64,000 nt of DNA, from assembly GCF_003289955.1 (NCBI RefSeq), contig NZ_QLZR01000003.1, forward strand, positions 1 through 64,000. The letters run 5' to 3'. Below the pieces are notes generated by a model. It was not told where the DNA came from and made no database searches. It worked only from the letters and a program-made list of their open reading frames with translations. The position numbers and the translations under genes are program-made. This document shows positions 17,780 through 26,670 of the stretch, one piece after another. This DNA comes from Planococcus halotolerans (lineage in GTDB: Bacteria; Bacillota; Bacilli; Bacillales_A; Planococcaceae). Within the stretch, counting starts at the first letter, position 1. Every line of letters begins with the position of its first letter.

Positions 17780-18778
17780 GTGGTAAATGCAAGTTATCAA
17801 GCGGACGCAACTGACTGGGCAATCGAAGCGAAAGGCCTTGTGAAGATTTTTGGGAAACACCGGGCAGTGGATGGAGTGGACCTGACTGTAAGAAAAGGCA
17901 CGGTATATGGATTTTTAGGACCGAATGGGGCCGGGAAAACGACTACAATCCGAGTGCTGGCGACTCTCCTGAAGCCGGACGGTGGATCGGCAGAAATCTT
18001 CGGCCACGATTTAAGTAAAGAAGGAGACGAAATCCGGAGCCGAATCAGTTTGACTGGGCAGTACGCCTCTATCGATGAAGATTTAACGGGAATGGAAAAC
18101 CTTGTGATGATGGGCAGGCTGATGGGGTATGGACGTGCTGCTGCCAAAGTACGGGCAGCAGAATTATTGAAAGCTTTCGGACTGCAGGATGCGGCGAAAC
18201 GGCAAGTGAAGAATTATTCCGGCGGTATGCGGCGGCGCATTGACATTGCGGCGAGCATTGTCGTAACCCCGGAACTCTTGTTTTTGGATGAACCGACGGC
18301 TGGGCTGGACCCAAGGAGCCGAAACCAGGTATGGGATATTATCCGTGCACTCGTCGGCAGTGGCACAACGGTTCTGCTGACTACGCAGTATCTGGAAGAG
18401 GCAGACCAGCTGGCAGATCGTATTGCAGTCATCAATCAAGGCAAAATTATCGCAGAAGGCACAAGCAGTGAATTAAAGGCGTCGGTCGGCACAGGCACTT
18501 TGAGCCTTCAGCTGGTAAAAGCTGAAGAACGATCACGGGCAGCAGAGATTCTTGAGGACAAATTATCTGTGGCAGTCCATCTAATGCCGGATTCCACATC
18601 GCTGACGGCTCAGATCAACGATTCATTTCTAGTCGCGGAAGCATTAAGTGAGTTGGCAAAAAACCAAATCGCCGTAAGTGATTTTTCATTTGGACGGCCA
18701 AGCCTTGATGAAGTATTCCTGACATTGACCGGGCATGCAGCCTCACAAGAACCACAACCCGAGGAGGGTGGATCATGA
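17780..18778 (+). CDS. ABC transporter ATP-binding protein, DrrA (daunorubicin resistance) type
   Basis: 332 aa. ABC domain with Walker [11 protein letters not shown] (about 49-58), Q-loop [18 protein letters not shown], signature NYSGGMRRR, Walker [17 protein letters not shown] and the H-loop region [15 protein letters not shown]. The C-terminal ~100 residues (GTLSLQLVK to [13 protein letters not shown]) are the DrrA-type extension. GTG 17780 is preferred because AAAGGG lies 8 bp upstream; GTG 17771 overlaps that site. It overlaps the permease gene by 4 bp (ATGA). Probable drug or lipid exporter; substrate unknown. Confidence 0.92.
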   Translation: MVNASYQADATDWAIEAKGLVKIFGKHRAVDGVDLTVRKGTVYGFLGPNGAGKTTTIRVLATLLKPDGGSAEIFGHDLSKEGDEIRSRISLTGQYASIDEDLTGMENLVMMGRLMGYGRAAAKVRAAELLKAFGLQDAAKRQVKNYSGGMRRRIDIAASIVVTPELLFLDEPTAGLDPRSRNQVWDIIRALVGSGTTVLLTTQYLEEADQLADRIAVINQGKIIAEGTSSELKASVGTGTLSLQLVKAEERSRAAEILEDKLSVAVHLMPDSTSLTAQINDSFLVAEALSELAKNQIAVSDFSFGRPSLDEVFLTLTGHAASQEPQPEEGGS

Positions 18779-19617
18779 CAGGCTATATTGAGCAAAGAGA
18801 AAAAGAGGCAACTGAACTGCGGCTTAACGAATCGATCGCTTCAAGCGAACGGCCAAAACCGCCAAGTGCTGTTGCTTCCACTTTAACTTTCGCGACAAGG
18901 GCTTTATTGCGCATTAAACATGTCCCTGAGCAGATGTTTGACGTTACAGTTTTCCCGGTAATCTTTTTACTGATGTTCACTTATTTATTTGGCGGTGCCA
19001 TTGCAGGCTCGACGGAAGAATACCTCCAATTTCTGCTGCCTGGGATTTTGGTGATGACGGTTGCTCAAATTACAATGTATACGGGGATTGATTTGAACAA
19101 CGATATCCGCAAAGGGATATTTGACCGCTTCCGCACATTGCCGATCTGGCTGCCTTCTGCCTTGATCGGCTCACTGCTGGTCGACGTCGTCCGTTACTCG
19201 ATGGCTTCTGTGATTATGATCACTCTGGGATTTGCGCTCGGTTTTCGACCGGAAGGCGGGTTGATGGGAGTACTGGGAGCGATTGTTTTGATTTTGGTGT
19301 TCTCTTTCAGCCTGTCGTGGATCTGGACGGTTTGCGGTTTGATTGTGCGCTCGGAAAAAGCATTGATGATGATCAGCTTTATGGTGCTGTTCCCGCTGAC
19401 ATTCGTCAGCAACGTATTCGTCGATCCGCGGACTTTGCCGTCATGGCTGGAAAGTTTTGTCGACGTCAATCCGATTTCAATTCTGGCAACGGCTGTACGG
19501 GGAGCTATGCATGGTACCTTAACTGCACAGCAAGTGATATGGGTGCTTATTGTCTCGGTCATCATGACAGCGATATTTGCGCCGATCACCGTCTATTTAT
19601 ACCGCAACAAGAAGTGA
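18775..19617 (+). CDS. ABC-2 type exporter permease (DrrB type)
   Basis: 280 aa. After a ~45-residue polar N-terminus there are six hydrophobic helices. Motifs of the ABC-2 family include [52 protein letters not shown] (the coupling segment) and [30 protein letters not shown]. Translationally coupled to the DrrA-type ATPase; two copies of each should form the exporter. Confidence 0.92.
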   Translation: MTGYIEQREKEATELRLNESIASSERPKPPSAVASTLTFATRALLRIKHVPEQMFDVTVFPVIFLLMFTYLFGGAIAGSTEEYLQFLLPGILVMTVAQITMYTGIDLNNDIRKGIFDRFRTLPIWLPSALIGSLLVDVVRYSMASVIMITLGFALGFRPEGGLMGVLGAIVLILVFSFSLSWIWTVCGLIVRSEKALMMISFMVLFPLTFVSNVFVDPRTLPSWLESFVDVNPISILATAVRGAMHGTLTAQQVIWVLIVSVIMTAIFAPITVYLYRNKK

Positions 19618-19622
19618 GTTGA

Positions 19623-19660
19623 AGGAACGCTGATTTCCTGACAGGGAAATTGGCGTTCTG
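19623..19660 (+). terminator. Hairpin after the DrrAB-type exporter genes
   Basis: GGAACGCTGATTTCC pairs with GGGAAATTGGCGTTC around TGACA. The T-run is poor (TGTATTTG), so termination may be partial. The core resembles the hairpin at 17558-17583. Confidence 0.6.
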
Positions 19661-19727
19661 TATTTGCTAGAAGAGAACTTTATTCCGTTATAATGGGAGA
19701 AAGTTCAACAATAACAGGAGGCGTACA

Positions 19728-20435
19728 ATGAAAGAAAAAGTGCGGGATACATTCGATCAGATGGCGAATGCCTATGAACATTCGGTGGACAGCGATAATC
19801 TATATAATGCAGAATACGAGCGGCCAGCGATGATGGAGCGGGTGCCGGAAAATTTATCCGGCAAAAAAGTTCTGGACGCCGGATGCGCGGCTGGCTGGTA
19901 CACTCTTCAATTGGTGAAACGTGGAGCGGAGGTCGTGGCTATTGATATGAGCCCGGAAATGGCCGAAGCTGCAAAGAGGCGAGTGGAAGACCATGCGCAG
20001 GTGCTTTGTCTGGATTTGGAGGAGGCGTTGCCTTTTGAAGATGAGTCGTTCGACTTCATCCTGAGTTCGCTTACTTTGCATTACTTGAAGGATTGGGAAG
20101 GGACCTTCACGGAATTCCACCGTGTCCTGAAGCCAGGCGGCCGATTTCTGTTTTCCGTCCACCATCCGTTAACCGACATACGATTGCTGGATAACCCTGA
20201 ATATTTTTCGACTGAACTAATCATTGATGAGTGGAAAAAGGACGGCAAGATGTTTAGAGTTCCGTTTTACAGGAGGCCGTTGAACGACATATTGAACAGA
20301 ACGCTGGCGCATTTCGAGCTTGTTCAAGTGGTTGAACCCCTGCCAACAGAAGCTTTCAGGGAGCGCGACCCGGAACGGTTTGAACGCTTGATGAAAGAGC
20401 CCAATTTCCTCATAATCGATTCAAAGAAAAAATGA
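19728..20435 (+). CDS. Class I SAM-dependent methyltransferase
   Basis: 235 aa. Motif I VLDAGCAAGWYTLQLVKRGAEVVAIDMSPEM (about 45-75), acidic motif II LDLEEALPFEDESFDFILSSLTLHYL and motif III VLKPGGRFLFSVHHP are typical of the UbiE/Methyltransf_11 group of small-molecule methyltransferases. AGGAGG precedes ATG 19728, and TATAAT lies at 19689-19694. Substrate unknown. Monocistronic with a terminator after it. Confidence 0.87.
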   Translation: MKEKVRDTFDQMANAYEHSVDSDNLYNAEYERPAMMERVPENLSGKKVLDAGCAAGWYTLQLVKRGAEVVAIDMSPEMAEAAKRRVEDHAQVLCLDLEEALPFEDESFDFILSSLTLHYLKDWEGTFTEFHRVLKPGGRFLFSVHHPLTDIRLLDNPEYFSTELIIDEWKKDGKMFRVPFYRRPLNDILNRTLAHFELVQVVEPLPTEAFRERDPERFERLMKEPNFLIIDSKKK

Positions 20436-20479
20436 ACGGCATGTGATATCCCTGAAGCCATAAATTTATATCATAGAAA

Positions 20480-20528
20480 AAAGCTCCGAATGCGTCCAGT
20501 CTATAACTGGCCATCATTCGGAGCTTTG
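20480..20528. terminator. Bidirectional terminator
   Basis: AAAAGCTCCGAATG pairs with CATTCGGAGCTTT; an inner CCAGT/ACTGG pair extends the hairpin. Lies between the convergent methyltransferase and betaine-binding protein genes. Confidence 0.88.
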
Positions 20529-20533
20529 CTATT

Positions 20534-21436
20534 TTATTTTACCCATTCGCCAATCAGGTCTTCGTTCTCGCTGACCCACTTCTCAGCACCTGTGTAAGGA
20601 TCTTCGGCACTTTCGACATAGTCGATAAGCTCGCCGATTTGTTTATCGTCCATTTTCCAGTTTTTCAGCCATTCACTGACTTCCGGATTGTCATCTTCGA
20701 ATCCTTGGCGTGTAGCATGGTGGATTTTTTCTACACCACCGAATGTGTTTTGCGGATCTTCGAGGAACTTCAAGTCAAACTGGGAAAATACCCAATGCGG
20801 ACTCCAAAGTGGTGCAACAATTGGTTCATTGTCTTTGACAGCTTCCTGGATTTCAGCCAGCATGGCAGCTTCGGAACTTTGCTGCAATTCGAACTCAAGG
20901 CCATAATCCTCGATCAATTGTTCGGTAACTTCCATTGTCCCTGCGCCTGGATCAAAACCTACAATTTTGCCATCGAACAATTCTTTATGTTCATTTAAAT
21001 CTTCTACACTATTAACTTCTTCCACGTAAGTTGGTACAACCAGCCCTACTTTTGCATTATCGAACCATGTAGCTTCCGAGAAATTGACAGTGTCCTGATA
21101 TTTCTCCAAGTAGTTAGCATCCTGTACCGGCAGCCATATTTCCAGGCTGGCATCGATGTCGCCAGTCTCCAAAGCCTTCATGGTTGTCCCCATGTTCAAA
21201 ATGTTTAGTTTTACATCAAAACCTTTATCTTCAAGGATTACTTTCCACATATTTGTTACGGCAATATTTTCAGCCCAGTTGATTTGTCCGAAGACTAATT
21301 CGTTGTCATTTTTCTCTGCTGCTGACTCTTCTTTTTCGCTGTCAGAGGCACCATCCGTGCTTCCGCAGGCTGCAAGCATAGCAATGATAAGAATCATTGC
21401 AATAAAACCAATTCCGTTTTTCTTTTTGTTCATCAT
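20534..21436 (-). CDS. Glycine betaine/choline-type ABC substrate-binding lipoprotein (OpuAC family)
   Basis: 300 aa. Signal peptide with lipobox MLAAC, then an OpuAC domain (PF04069): FGQINWAENIAVTNMWKVIL, SLEIWLPVQDANY, GFDPGAGTMEVTEQLI and PLWSPHWVFSQFDLKFL. The Trp residues in these segments are those that commonly cage the quaternary ammonium group of betaine. Start at 21436, which has AAGGGGAG upstream; a longer frame reaches 21484 with no ribosome site. No ATPase or permease gene is adjacent, so it is an orphan binding protein. It lies downstream of gbsR on the same strand, so choline control is plausible. Confidence 0.88.
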   Translation of the reverse strand: MMNKKKNGIGFIAMILIIAMLAACGSTDGASDSEKEESAAEKNDNELVFGQINWAENIAVTNMWKVILEDKGFDVKLNILNMGTTMKALETGDIDASLEIWLPVQDANYLEKYQDTVNFSEATWFDNAKVGLVVPTYVEEVNSVEDLNEHKELFDGKIVGFDPGAGTMEVTEQLIEDYGLEFELQQSSEAAMLAEIQEAVKDNEPIVAPLWSPHWVFSQFDLKFLEDPQNTFGGVEKIHHATRQGFEDDNPEVSEWLKNWKMDDKQIGELIDYVESAEDPYTGAEKWVSENEDLIGEWVK

Positions 21437-21629
21437 GTAAAACTCCCCTTTATAAGTGTGTATATTTATTAAAATACATTTCAATATTAAATATATTAAA
21501 AGTATTAAAATTTAATTTAACAAATACTCCGAGCAAAACCTCCTCTTTCCAATAAAAGAGTCGGTTGTTTCGATTCAGACAGGCAGTCTGCACCATTTTA
21601 CTTCCGACTACCTGATTATGCTCACAGAT

Positions 21630-22181
21630 TTATTTGGCTTGTTCTTTCGGTAAAAACTCGAATATCCTGCCGTTTCGAATGCTCTCGACCAAGTCATTTA
21701 ACCAGAGGTAATATGCTTTGGATTCTTCCAGTTGATCATAGAATTGCTTGGCTTCCGCCACAACGTCTGGGGTGCTGGCAGAGTCTTTGATGATTTCAAT
21801 AAAATCGTCCTGTGACTCCTCGATTGCTTCCATGTTCATTTTTACTTCCCGTTCCCACATCAGACAATAAAATTCCATAAAAGAACGGAAGAAATTTTTC
21901 TCGGCTACATAGGTATGTTTTCTGGATCCCCGGGTAAATGTTTTTTTCACCATTTTAATGTCCTGCAATTTGCGCACGCTCGTACTCATGCTGGGTTTAC
22001 TCATTTCAAGTTCCGTGCGCATTTCATCAAGAGTCATTTGATCTTTAAAATACATGGTGGCATATAAATTTGCTGCAGCAGGCGTTACTCCATACAGATC
22101 CATCGTTTCTGCAATTGCGCCAATCACTTTGTCTTTGGCTTCTTCTATTTTGGATCTTGATCGTTCGCTGGATTCACTCAT
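21630..22181 (-). CDS. gbsR: GbsR-type MarR-like transcriptional regulator (choline-responsive repressor)
   Basis: 183 aa. The winged helix-turn-helix (about 35-95) reads GVTPAAANLYATMYF, MTLDEMRTELEMSKPSMSTSVRKLQDIKMV and FTRGSRKHTYVAE, the GbsR/HTH_27 style. A helical C-terminal dimerisation and ligand part follows. In B. subtilis GbsR represses betaine synthesis genes and is released by choline. It is divergent from gbsA here, with a shared 275-bp regulatory gap. AAGGAG precedes the ATG. Confidence 0.9.
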   Translation of the reverse strand: MSESSERSRSKIEEAKDKVIGAIAETMDLYGVTPAAANLYATMYFKDQMTLDEMRTELEMSKPSMSTSVRKLQDIKMVKKTFTRGSRKHTYVAEKNFFRSFMEFYCLMWEREVKMNMEAIEESQDDFIEIIKDSASTPDVVAEAKQFYDQLEESKAYYLWLNDLVESIRNGRIFEFLPKEQAK

Positions 22182-22209
22182 AATCTTGCTCCTTTATAAA
22201 TAAAGTAAA

Positions 22210-22250
22210 CCTTGTTAAAGATTCATTAAATATTCTTAACAAACTTTATG
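22210..22250. promoter_or_regulatory. Candidate GbsR operator, gbsR-proximal
   Basis: CTTGTTAAAGATT and AATATTCTTAACAAAC form an interrupted inverted repeat about 30 bp before gbsR. The right arm with its flanks (ATTCTTAACAAACTT) is repeated exactly before gbsA at about 22435-22449. Operator identity is inferred from location and repetition. Confidence 0.5.
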
Positions 22251-22388
22251 TTAACGCGTACAGATTAAATGTCAAATGCCAAATCTATGTTTTAGCAGCT
22301 GTTTAGGTCTGAAAACCCTTTTACCGTATAGCATGAGCTAAATCTTATTTATTTCTTGGATTGTATCCATCTTCTATAGAAAGTAACT

Positions 22389-22449
22389 TTGACAGCCTTG
22401 AAAAGACGTGTTAAGGTTTTCTTATGTTAAATAAATTCTTAACAAACTT
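22389..22449. promoter_or_regulatory. gbsA promoter region with second candidate GbsR operator
   Basis: A perfect -35 TTGACA lies at 22389-22394. GTTAAG (22410-22415) and CTTAAC (22438-22443) form an inverted repeat, with the first arm at the place expected for the -10. The segment ATTCTTAACAAACTT repeats the gbsR-proximal copy. Binding here would block the polymerase. Confidence 0.5.
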
Positions 22450-22456
22450 AATTTAA

Positions 22457-23950
22457 ATGAAAATGGAGTTGAAAAATTTGGATATAAAACTACAACAATA
22501 CATAAACGGACAATGGGTAGAAGCGGTTTCAGGAAAGACACGGGAAATTATTAATCCATATGACCAGGAAATCATTGCTGTTGTTCCGGATGGCGATGAA
22601 AGAGATGCCCAAGCGGCAATCGCGGCAGCAAGAGAAGCATTTGATAATGGGGACTGGGCTTTTGCTCCGGCAACCGAACGTGGGGCTATCGTAAGAAAGA
22701 TCGCCGAATTGATTGAACGGGATAAAGAGGAACTTGCTCATCTGGAATCCTTGGATACTGGCAAAACAGTTGAAGAAAGTAAAGGCGACATGGATGATAT
22801 CGCTGGCGTATTCCGTTATTTTGCAGAACTTGCGGATAAAGATGGTGGGGAGCTGATTGCTTCACCTGTTCCAAACTCGATCAGCAAAGTGGTACACGAA
22901 CCGGTAGGTGTTTGCGGACAGATTACACCCTGGAATTATCCGCTGCTTCAAGCATCATGGAAATTGGCTCCAGCACTGGCGACTGGAAATACGCTTGTGA
23001 TGAAACCAAGTGAAGTTACACCGCTTACGACTATTAAAGTATTTGAATTGATGGAAGAGGCAGGAGTGCCGTCGGGAGTTGCGAATCTCGTGCTTGGACC
23101 AGGAGATACGATTGGCGCAGAGCTATCAAGCAATACGGACGTGGATCTGATTTCATTTACAGGCGGTCTTGCTACCGGCAAGAAAATTATGCAAGCGGCC
23201 AGCGCGAATGTTAAGAATCTGGCTCTTGAACTTGGCGGGAAAAATCCTAACGTGATTTTTGCGGATGCTGATTTCGAAGTGGCAGTCGATCAAGCGTTAA
23301 ACGGCGTGTTTTTCCACGCTGGCCAAATCTGCTCTGCCGGAACACGGTTGATTGTGGAAGACAGCATCCATGATGAGTTTGTGAATGCCCTTGTTGAGCG
23401 AGTGAAGAAATTTAAACTGGGCAGCGGATTTGATGAGGAAACCCAAATGGGACCACTTATTTCTGCTGGACACCTTAAAAAAGTGGAAGACTACGTGGAA
23501 ATGGGCATTAAAGAAGGTGCCGCTGTGGCAGTCGGCGGCAAACGTCCGGAAGATCCTGAATTACAAAAAGGCTTCTTCTATTTACCGACTATATTTACTG
23601 GCTGCACTACTGATATGAACATTGTTCAAGATGAAGCTTTCGGCCCGATTATCACGGTTGAAAAATTCAAGACAGAAAAAGAAGCAGTAAAGCTTGCCAA
23701 TGATTCAATATATGGGCTAGCCGGTGGCGTTTGGACCTCTGATATTGCAAAAGCTGAACGCTGTGCAGCGAAAATGCGCATGGGAACAGTCTGGATCAAT
23801 GATTTCAATCTTTATTTCCCGCACGCACCTTGGGGTGGATATAAACAATCCGGCATCGGGCGTGAACTGGGCAGAATGGGCATGGAAGAGTATACAGAAA
23901 CAAAGCATATCTTCCAGAACCTTAAACCTGAAGCGATTAACTGGTTCTAA
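22457..23950 (+). CDS. gbsA: Betaine-aldehyde dehydrogenase
   Basis: 497 aa NAD(P)-dependent aldehyde dehydrogenase that oxidises betaine aldehyde to glycine betaine. Seen: QITPWNYPLLQASWK, KPSEVTPLT, SFTGGLATGKKIM, the catalytic Glu in LALELGGKNPNVIF and catalytic Cys in FFHAGQICSAGTRL, then VWINDFNLYFPHAPWGGYKQSGIGRELG, a stretch characteristic of BetB/GbsA. The start is uncertain: ATG 22457, ATG 22463 and TTG 22478 are in frame, the last with GGAG nine bases upstream. Next to gbsR and betA in a choline-oxidation cluster. Confidence 0.93.
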   Translation: MKMELKNLDIKLQQYINGQWVEAVSGKTREIINPYDQEIIAVVPDGDERDAQAAIAAAREAFDNGDWAFAPATERGAIVRKIAELIERDKEELAHLESLDTGKTVEESKGDMDDIAGVFRYFAELADKDGGELIASPVPNSISKVVHEPVGVCGQITPWNYPLLQASWKLAPALATGNTLVMKPSEVTPLTTIKVFELMEEAGVPSGVANLVLGPGDTIGAELSSNTDVDLISFTGGLATGKKIMQAASANVKNLALELGGKNPNVIFADADFEVAVDQALNGVFFHAGQICSAGTRLIVEDSIHDEFVNALVERVKKFKLGSGFDEETQMGPLISAGHLKKVEDYVEMGIKEGAAVAVGGKRPEDPELQKGFFYLPTIFTGCTTDMNIVQDEAFGPIITVEKFKTEKEAVKLANDSIYGLAGGVWTSDIAKAERCAAKMRMGTVWINDFNLYFPHAPWGGYKQSGIGRELGRMGMEEYTETKHIFQNLKPEAINWF

Positions 23951-23984
23951 TCTTTATTGGTAAGACTATCTTGATGAAAAAATA

Positions 23985-24021
23985 CTGTTTCCGAAACGGC
24001 CGTTTTTGGTCGCGGAAACAG
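23985..24021 (+). other. Stem-loop between gbsA and betA
   Basis: CTGTTTCCG pairs with CGGAAACAG around an 18-base GC-rich loop. No T-run follows, so it is more likely an mRNA processing or stability element than a full terminator. Confidence 0.5.
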
Positions 24022-24130
24022 GTTGAGTAAAAAAATAAAAAGAATTTGATCGGGGATGTGCGTTTCAGCAAAGTTTTAGCTGCAAACTGAATTGCTGTTT
24101 CCGGTTTCTATATTCAAGGAGGAACACAAG

Positions 24131-25813
24131 ATGAGTGAAACATATGATTATATAGTAGTTGGCGGCGGGAGTGCGGGTTCTGTACTCGGCGACCGTTTAA
24201 GTGAAGATGGCAAAAAAAATGTTCTAGTGCTGGAAGCGGGACGGAGTGACCATGCATGGGACCTGTTGATCCAAATGCCGGCAGCATTGCCGTTTCCTGC
24301 AGGAAAAAGCATGTATGACTGGAAATATGAATCTGATCCTGAACCCCATATGAACGGGCGCCGCATCAAACATGCACGCGGCAAGATTCTCGGCGGTTCG
24401 AGTTCGATCAACGGCATGATTTACCAGCGCGGCAATCCACTGGATTATGAGCGCTGGGGAGCTGACGAAGGCATGGATACATGGGACTTTGCACATTGCC
24501 TTCCGTACTTCAAACGGTTGGAAACAGCTTTAGCTTCACCGGATGATGATCTCCGCGGCCACGATGGACCGATCAAACTGGAGCGGGGACCTGCTACAAA
24601 TCCATTGTTCCAAGCTTTCTTTAATTCAGGTGTAGAGGCTGGCTATTCACGCACCCCTGATGTAAATGGCTTTCGCCAGGAAGGATTCGGGCCATTTGAT
24701 AAGCATGTTTATAAAGGCAGACGTTTGTCAGCTTCACGGGCATACCTGCATCCGGCGATGAGCCGTCCGAACCTGACAGTGAAAACGCGTGCTTTTGTTA
24801 CTACCATCAATTTCGAAGGTACTCGCGCCACAGGCTTAACGTATAAGCAAAACGGAAAAACTCACCAAGTTAAAGCGGGGGAAATTGTGCTCTCAGGCGG
24901 GGCGATCAACACACCGCAGATCCTTCAATTGTCGGGTGTGGGGAATGCGGAACACCTTCGCTCACTCGGCATTGAACCGGTAGTGGATCTTCCAGGTGTC
25001 GGAGAAAATCTCCAGGACCACCTTGAAGTTTATATCCAGCATTCTTGTCCGCTTCCTGTTTCGCAGCAGCCAAGCTTAAATGTAGCGCGCATGCCATGGA
25101 TCGGATTGCAATGGATGTTCGCTCGCACGGGCCCGGCAGCAACCAATCATTTTGAAGGCGGCGGATTCGTCCGTTCGAATGACGACGTCAAATATCCAAA
25201 CTTGATGTTTCATTTCCTTCCGGTAGCTGTTCGCTATGATGGTCAGAAAGCGGATACCAAACACGGTTTCCAAGTGCATGTTGGTCCAATGTATTCTGAT
25301 GCAAGGGGATCGTTGAAGATTCGCTCGAAGGATCCTAAAGTGTACCCGAGCATGGTTTATAATTACCTGTCGACTGAACAGGATCGGCGCGAATGGGTTG
25401 AAGCGATAAGAGTTTCCCGGAAAATCATGCAGCAGCCCGCAATGTCACGTTATAACTCCGGTGAAATTTCCCCGGGACCTTCCGTAAGTACGGATGAAGA
25501 GATTTTGGAATGGGTGGCGAATGATGCTGAAACTGCACTTCATCCATCCTGCACAGCGAAAATGGGACCGGCTTCGGACCCGATGGCTGTTGTAGATCCA
25601 TTAACGATGAAAGTGCACGGAGTGGAAAATTTGCGGGTAGCTGATGCTTCTGCAATGCCGTATGTAACGAACGGCAATATCCATGCCCCTGTGTTGATGC
25701 TGGCTGAAAAAGCGGCTGATCTCATACTGGGACGCAAGCCATTGGAACCGATCCACGCGGATTTCTATCGCCATGGCGTACATGCGCCTGAGGCAGGCAC
25801 TGTAAATCAATAA
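24131..25813 (+). CDS. betA: Choline dehydrogenase, GMC flavoprotein (BetA type)
   Basis: 560 aa. N-terminal FAD fold [21 protein letters not shown], then GMC signatures [22 protein letters not shown] and [22 protein letters not shown], and the C-terminal active-site region [11 protein letters not shown] with [19 protein letters not shown]. It oxidises choline to betaine aldehyde, and possibly onward. The start is ATG 24131 with AAGGAGG upstream. Together with gbsA it completes choline to glycine betaine. B. subtilis uses the unrelated alcohol dehydrogenase GbsB for this step, so the GMC enzyme under a GbsR regulator matches the staphylococcal cud/bet layout instead. Confidence 0.92.
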   Translation: MSETYDYIVVGGGSAGSVLGDRLSEDGKKNVLVLEAGRSDHAWDLLIQMPAALPFPAGKSMYDWKYESDPEPHMNGRRIKHARGKILGGSSSINGMIYQRGNPLDYERWGADEGMDTWDFAHCLPYFKRLETALASPDDDLRGHDGPIKLERGPATNPLFQAFFNSGVEAGYSRTPDVNGFRQEGFGPFDKHVYKGRRLSASRAYLHPAMSRPNLTVKTRAFVTTINFEGTRATGLTYKQNGKTHQVKAGEIVLSGGAINTPQILQLSGVGNAEHLRSLGIEPVVDLPGVGENLQDHLEVYIQHSCPLPVSQQPSLNVARMPWIGLQWMFARTGPAATNHFEGGGFVRSNDDVKYPNLMFHFLPVAVRYDGQKADTKHGFQVHVGPMYSDARGSLKIRSKDPKVYPSMVYNYLSTEQDRREWVEAIRVSRKIMQQPAMSRYNSGEISPGPSVSTDEEILEWVANDAETALHPSCTAKMGPASDPMAVVDPLTMKVHGVENLRVADASAMPYVTNGNIHAPVLMLAEKAADLILGRKPLEPIHADFYRHGVHAPEAGTVNQ

Positions 25814-25824
25814 AACCTGATTAG

Positions 25825-25887
25825 AAGCACCTTTTCAAAATGTCTTCGCTTTGCGGCAGGCGTTTCTGAAAGGGTGCTTTTCTTTTT
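25825..25887 (+). terminator. Terminator after betA
   Basis: AAGCACCTTTTCA pairs with TGAAAGGGTGCTTTT (one G-U); the stem encloses a smaller GTCTTCGC/GCGGCAGGC hairpin. TTTCTTTTT follows. Confidence 0.8.
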
Positions 25888-25959
25888 AAAAGCGGTGCAG
25901 CAATGACCTGTGCTATCATGAAAGAAGACAAATTTGCTTAGGCTACAGGAGGTTTCACG

Positions 25960-26469
25960 ATGGATAATAACGATATTCTGATCCGGCTGCGTTATGCGCT
26001 GGACATTAAAAATAATGACATGGTGGAGATTTTTAAACTGGGTGGCATTCAACTGACAAAGGAAGATGTACAGAAGGTGCTGACAAAGTCGCCGGAACGC
26101 GACGAAGATGCAGACGACAGCATCTTTACTGAAAGTGCGAACGAAGACCATATTCCTGTGGACAATGCGATGCTTGAGTCGTTCCTGAACGGCTTCATCA
26201 TCCATAAACGCGGACGCCAGGAAGGGCAGACGGGCACACCGCCGCTTACGAACGAGCCATCGAAGAATCTGTTGCTGAAAAAAGTGAAGATCGCGCTGCA
26301 ATTGACGAGCGAAGATATGCTGGAAATCATGCAACTCGCCGGTGTAACGGTTTCAAAAAGCGAAATGAGTGGATTGCTGCGCAAGCAGGGACACAAGAAT
26401 TACTCTCTCTGCGGCGATCGCTATGCGCGCAACTTCTTGAAAGGCTTGGCTATCAAGTATAGAAAATAA
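25960..26469 (+). CDS. DUF1456 family protein (YehS-like)
   Basis: 169 aa. Two copies of the ~65-residue DUF1456 repeat: residues 5-70 (ILIRLRYALDIKNNDMVEIFKLGGIQLTKEDVQKVLTK, then MLESFLNGFIIHKRG) and 98-165 (LLKKVKIALQLTSEDMLEIMQLAGVTVSKSEMSGLLRK, then YARNFLKGLAIKYR). The family is found across bacteria and has no established function; the helical repeats suggest a nucleic-acid or protein adaptor. AGGAGG precedes ATG 25960. Stand-alone gene. Confidence 0.88.
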   Translation: MDNNDILIRLRYALDIKNNDMVEIFKLGGIQLTKEDVQKVLTKSPERDEDADDSIFTESANEDHIPVDNAMLESFLNGFIIHKRGRQEGQTGTPPLTNEPSKNLLLKKVKIALQLTSEDMLEIMQLAGVTVSKSEMSGLLRKQGHKNYSLCGDRYARNFLKGLAIKYRK

Positions 26470-26477
26470 GACGATTC

Positions 26478-26507
26478 AACCGCATCTTTTTGGTGCGGTT
26501 TTTGTTT
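26478..26507 (+). terminator. Terminator after the DUF1456 gene
   Basis: AACCGCA pairs with TGCGGTT around a T-rich loop, followed by TTTGTTTT. Confidence 0.8.
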
Positions 26508-26600
26508 TGGGCTGATCACCAAATTTATTTGGAATAAAAGGCAATAATTTCTATGGGATGTAGATGTTTTTATTCAACAGCGACCCGTTTTCCATAAAAA

Positions 26601-26630
26601 CTTTAACTCTCCGGCCAGGGGGTATACAAT
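26601..26630 (+). promoter_or_regulatory. Possible sigma-B type promoter of the FGE-sulfatase operon
   Basis: CTTTAA (26601-26606), 13 bp and GGGTAT (26620-26625) fit the general-stress sigma-B pattern GTTTAA-N12-15-GGGTAT with one mismatch. A weaker sigma-A reading (TTTAAC, 17 bp, TACAAT) overlaps it. It ends about 40 bp before the gene. Confidence 0.4.
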
Positions 26631-26670
26631 CTATACTAACTAATCCCGAAACCCGGAAGGAGGGAATCGA

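Noticed and set aside
23985-24021. Hairpin between gbsA and betA as a full terminator
   Set aside because: There is no T-run after it, and the two genes belong to one pathway, so I list it only as a stem-loop.
25807-26334. Minus-strand frame of 175 codons across the betA terminator and DUF1456 gene
   Set aside because: It runs through a terminator hairpin and opposite a conserved family; no start signal or motif.
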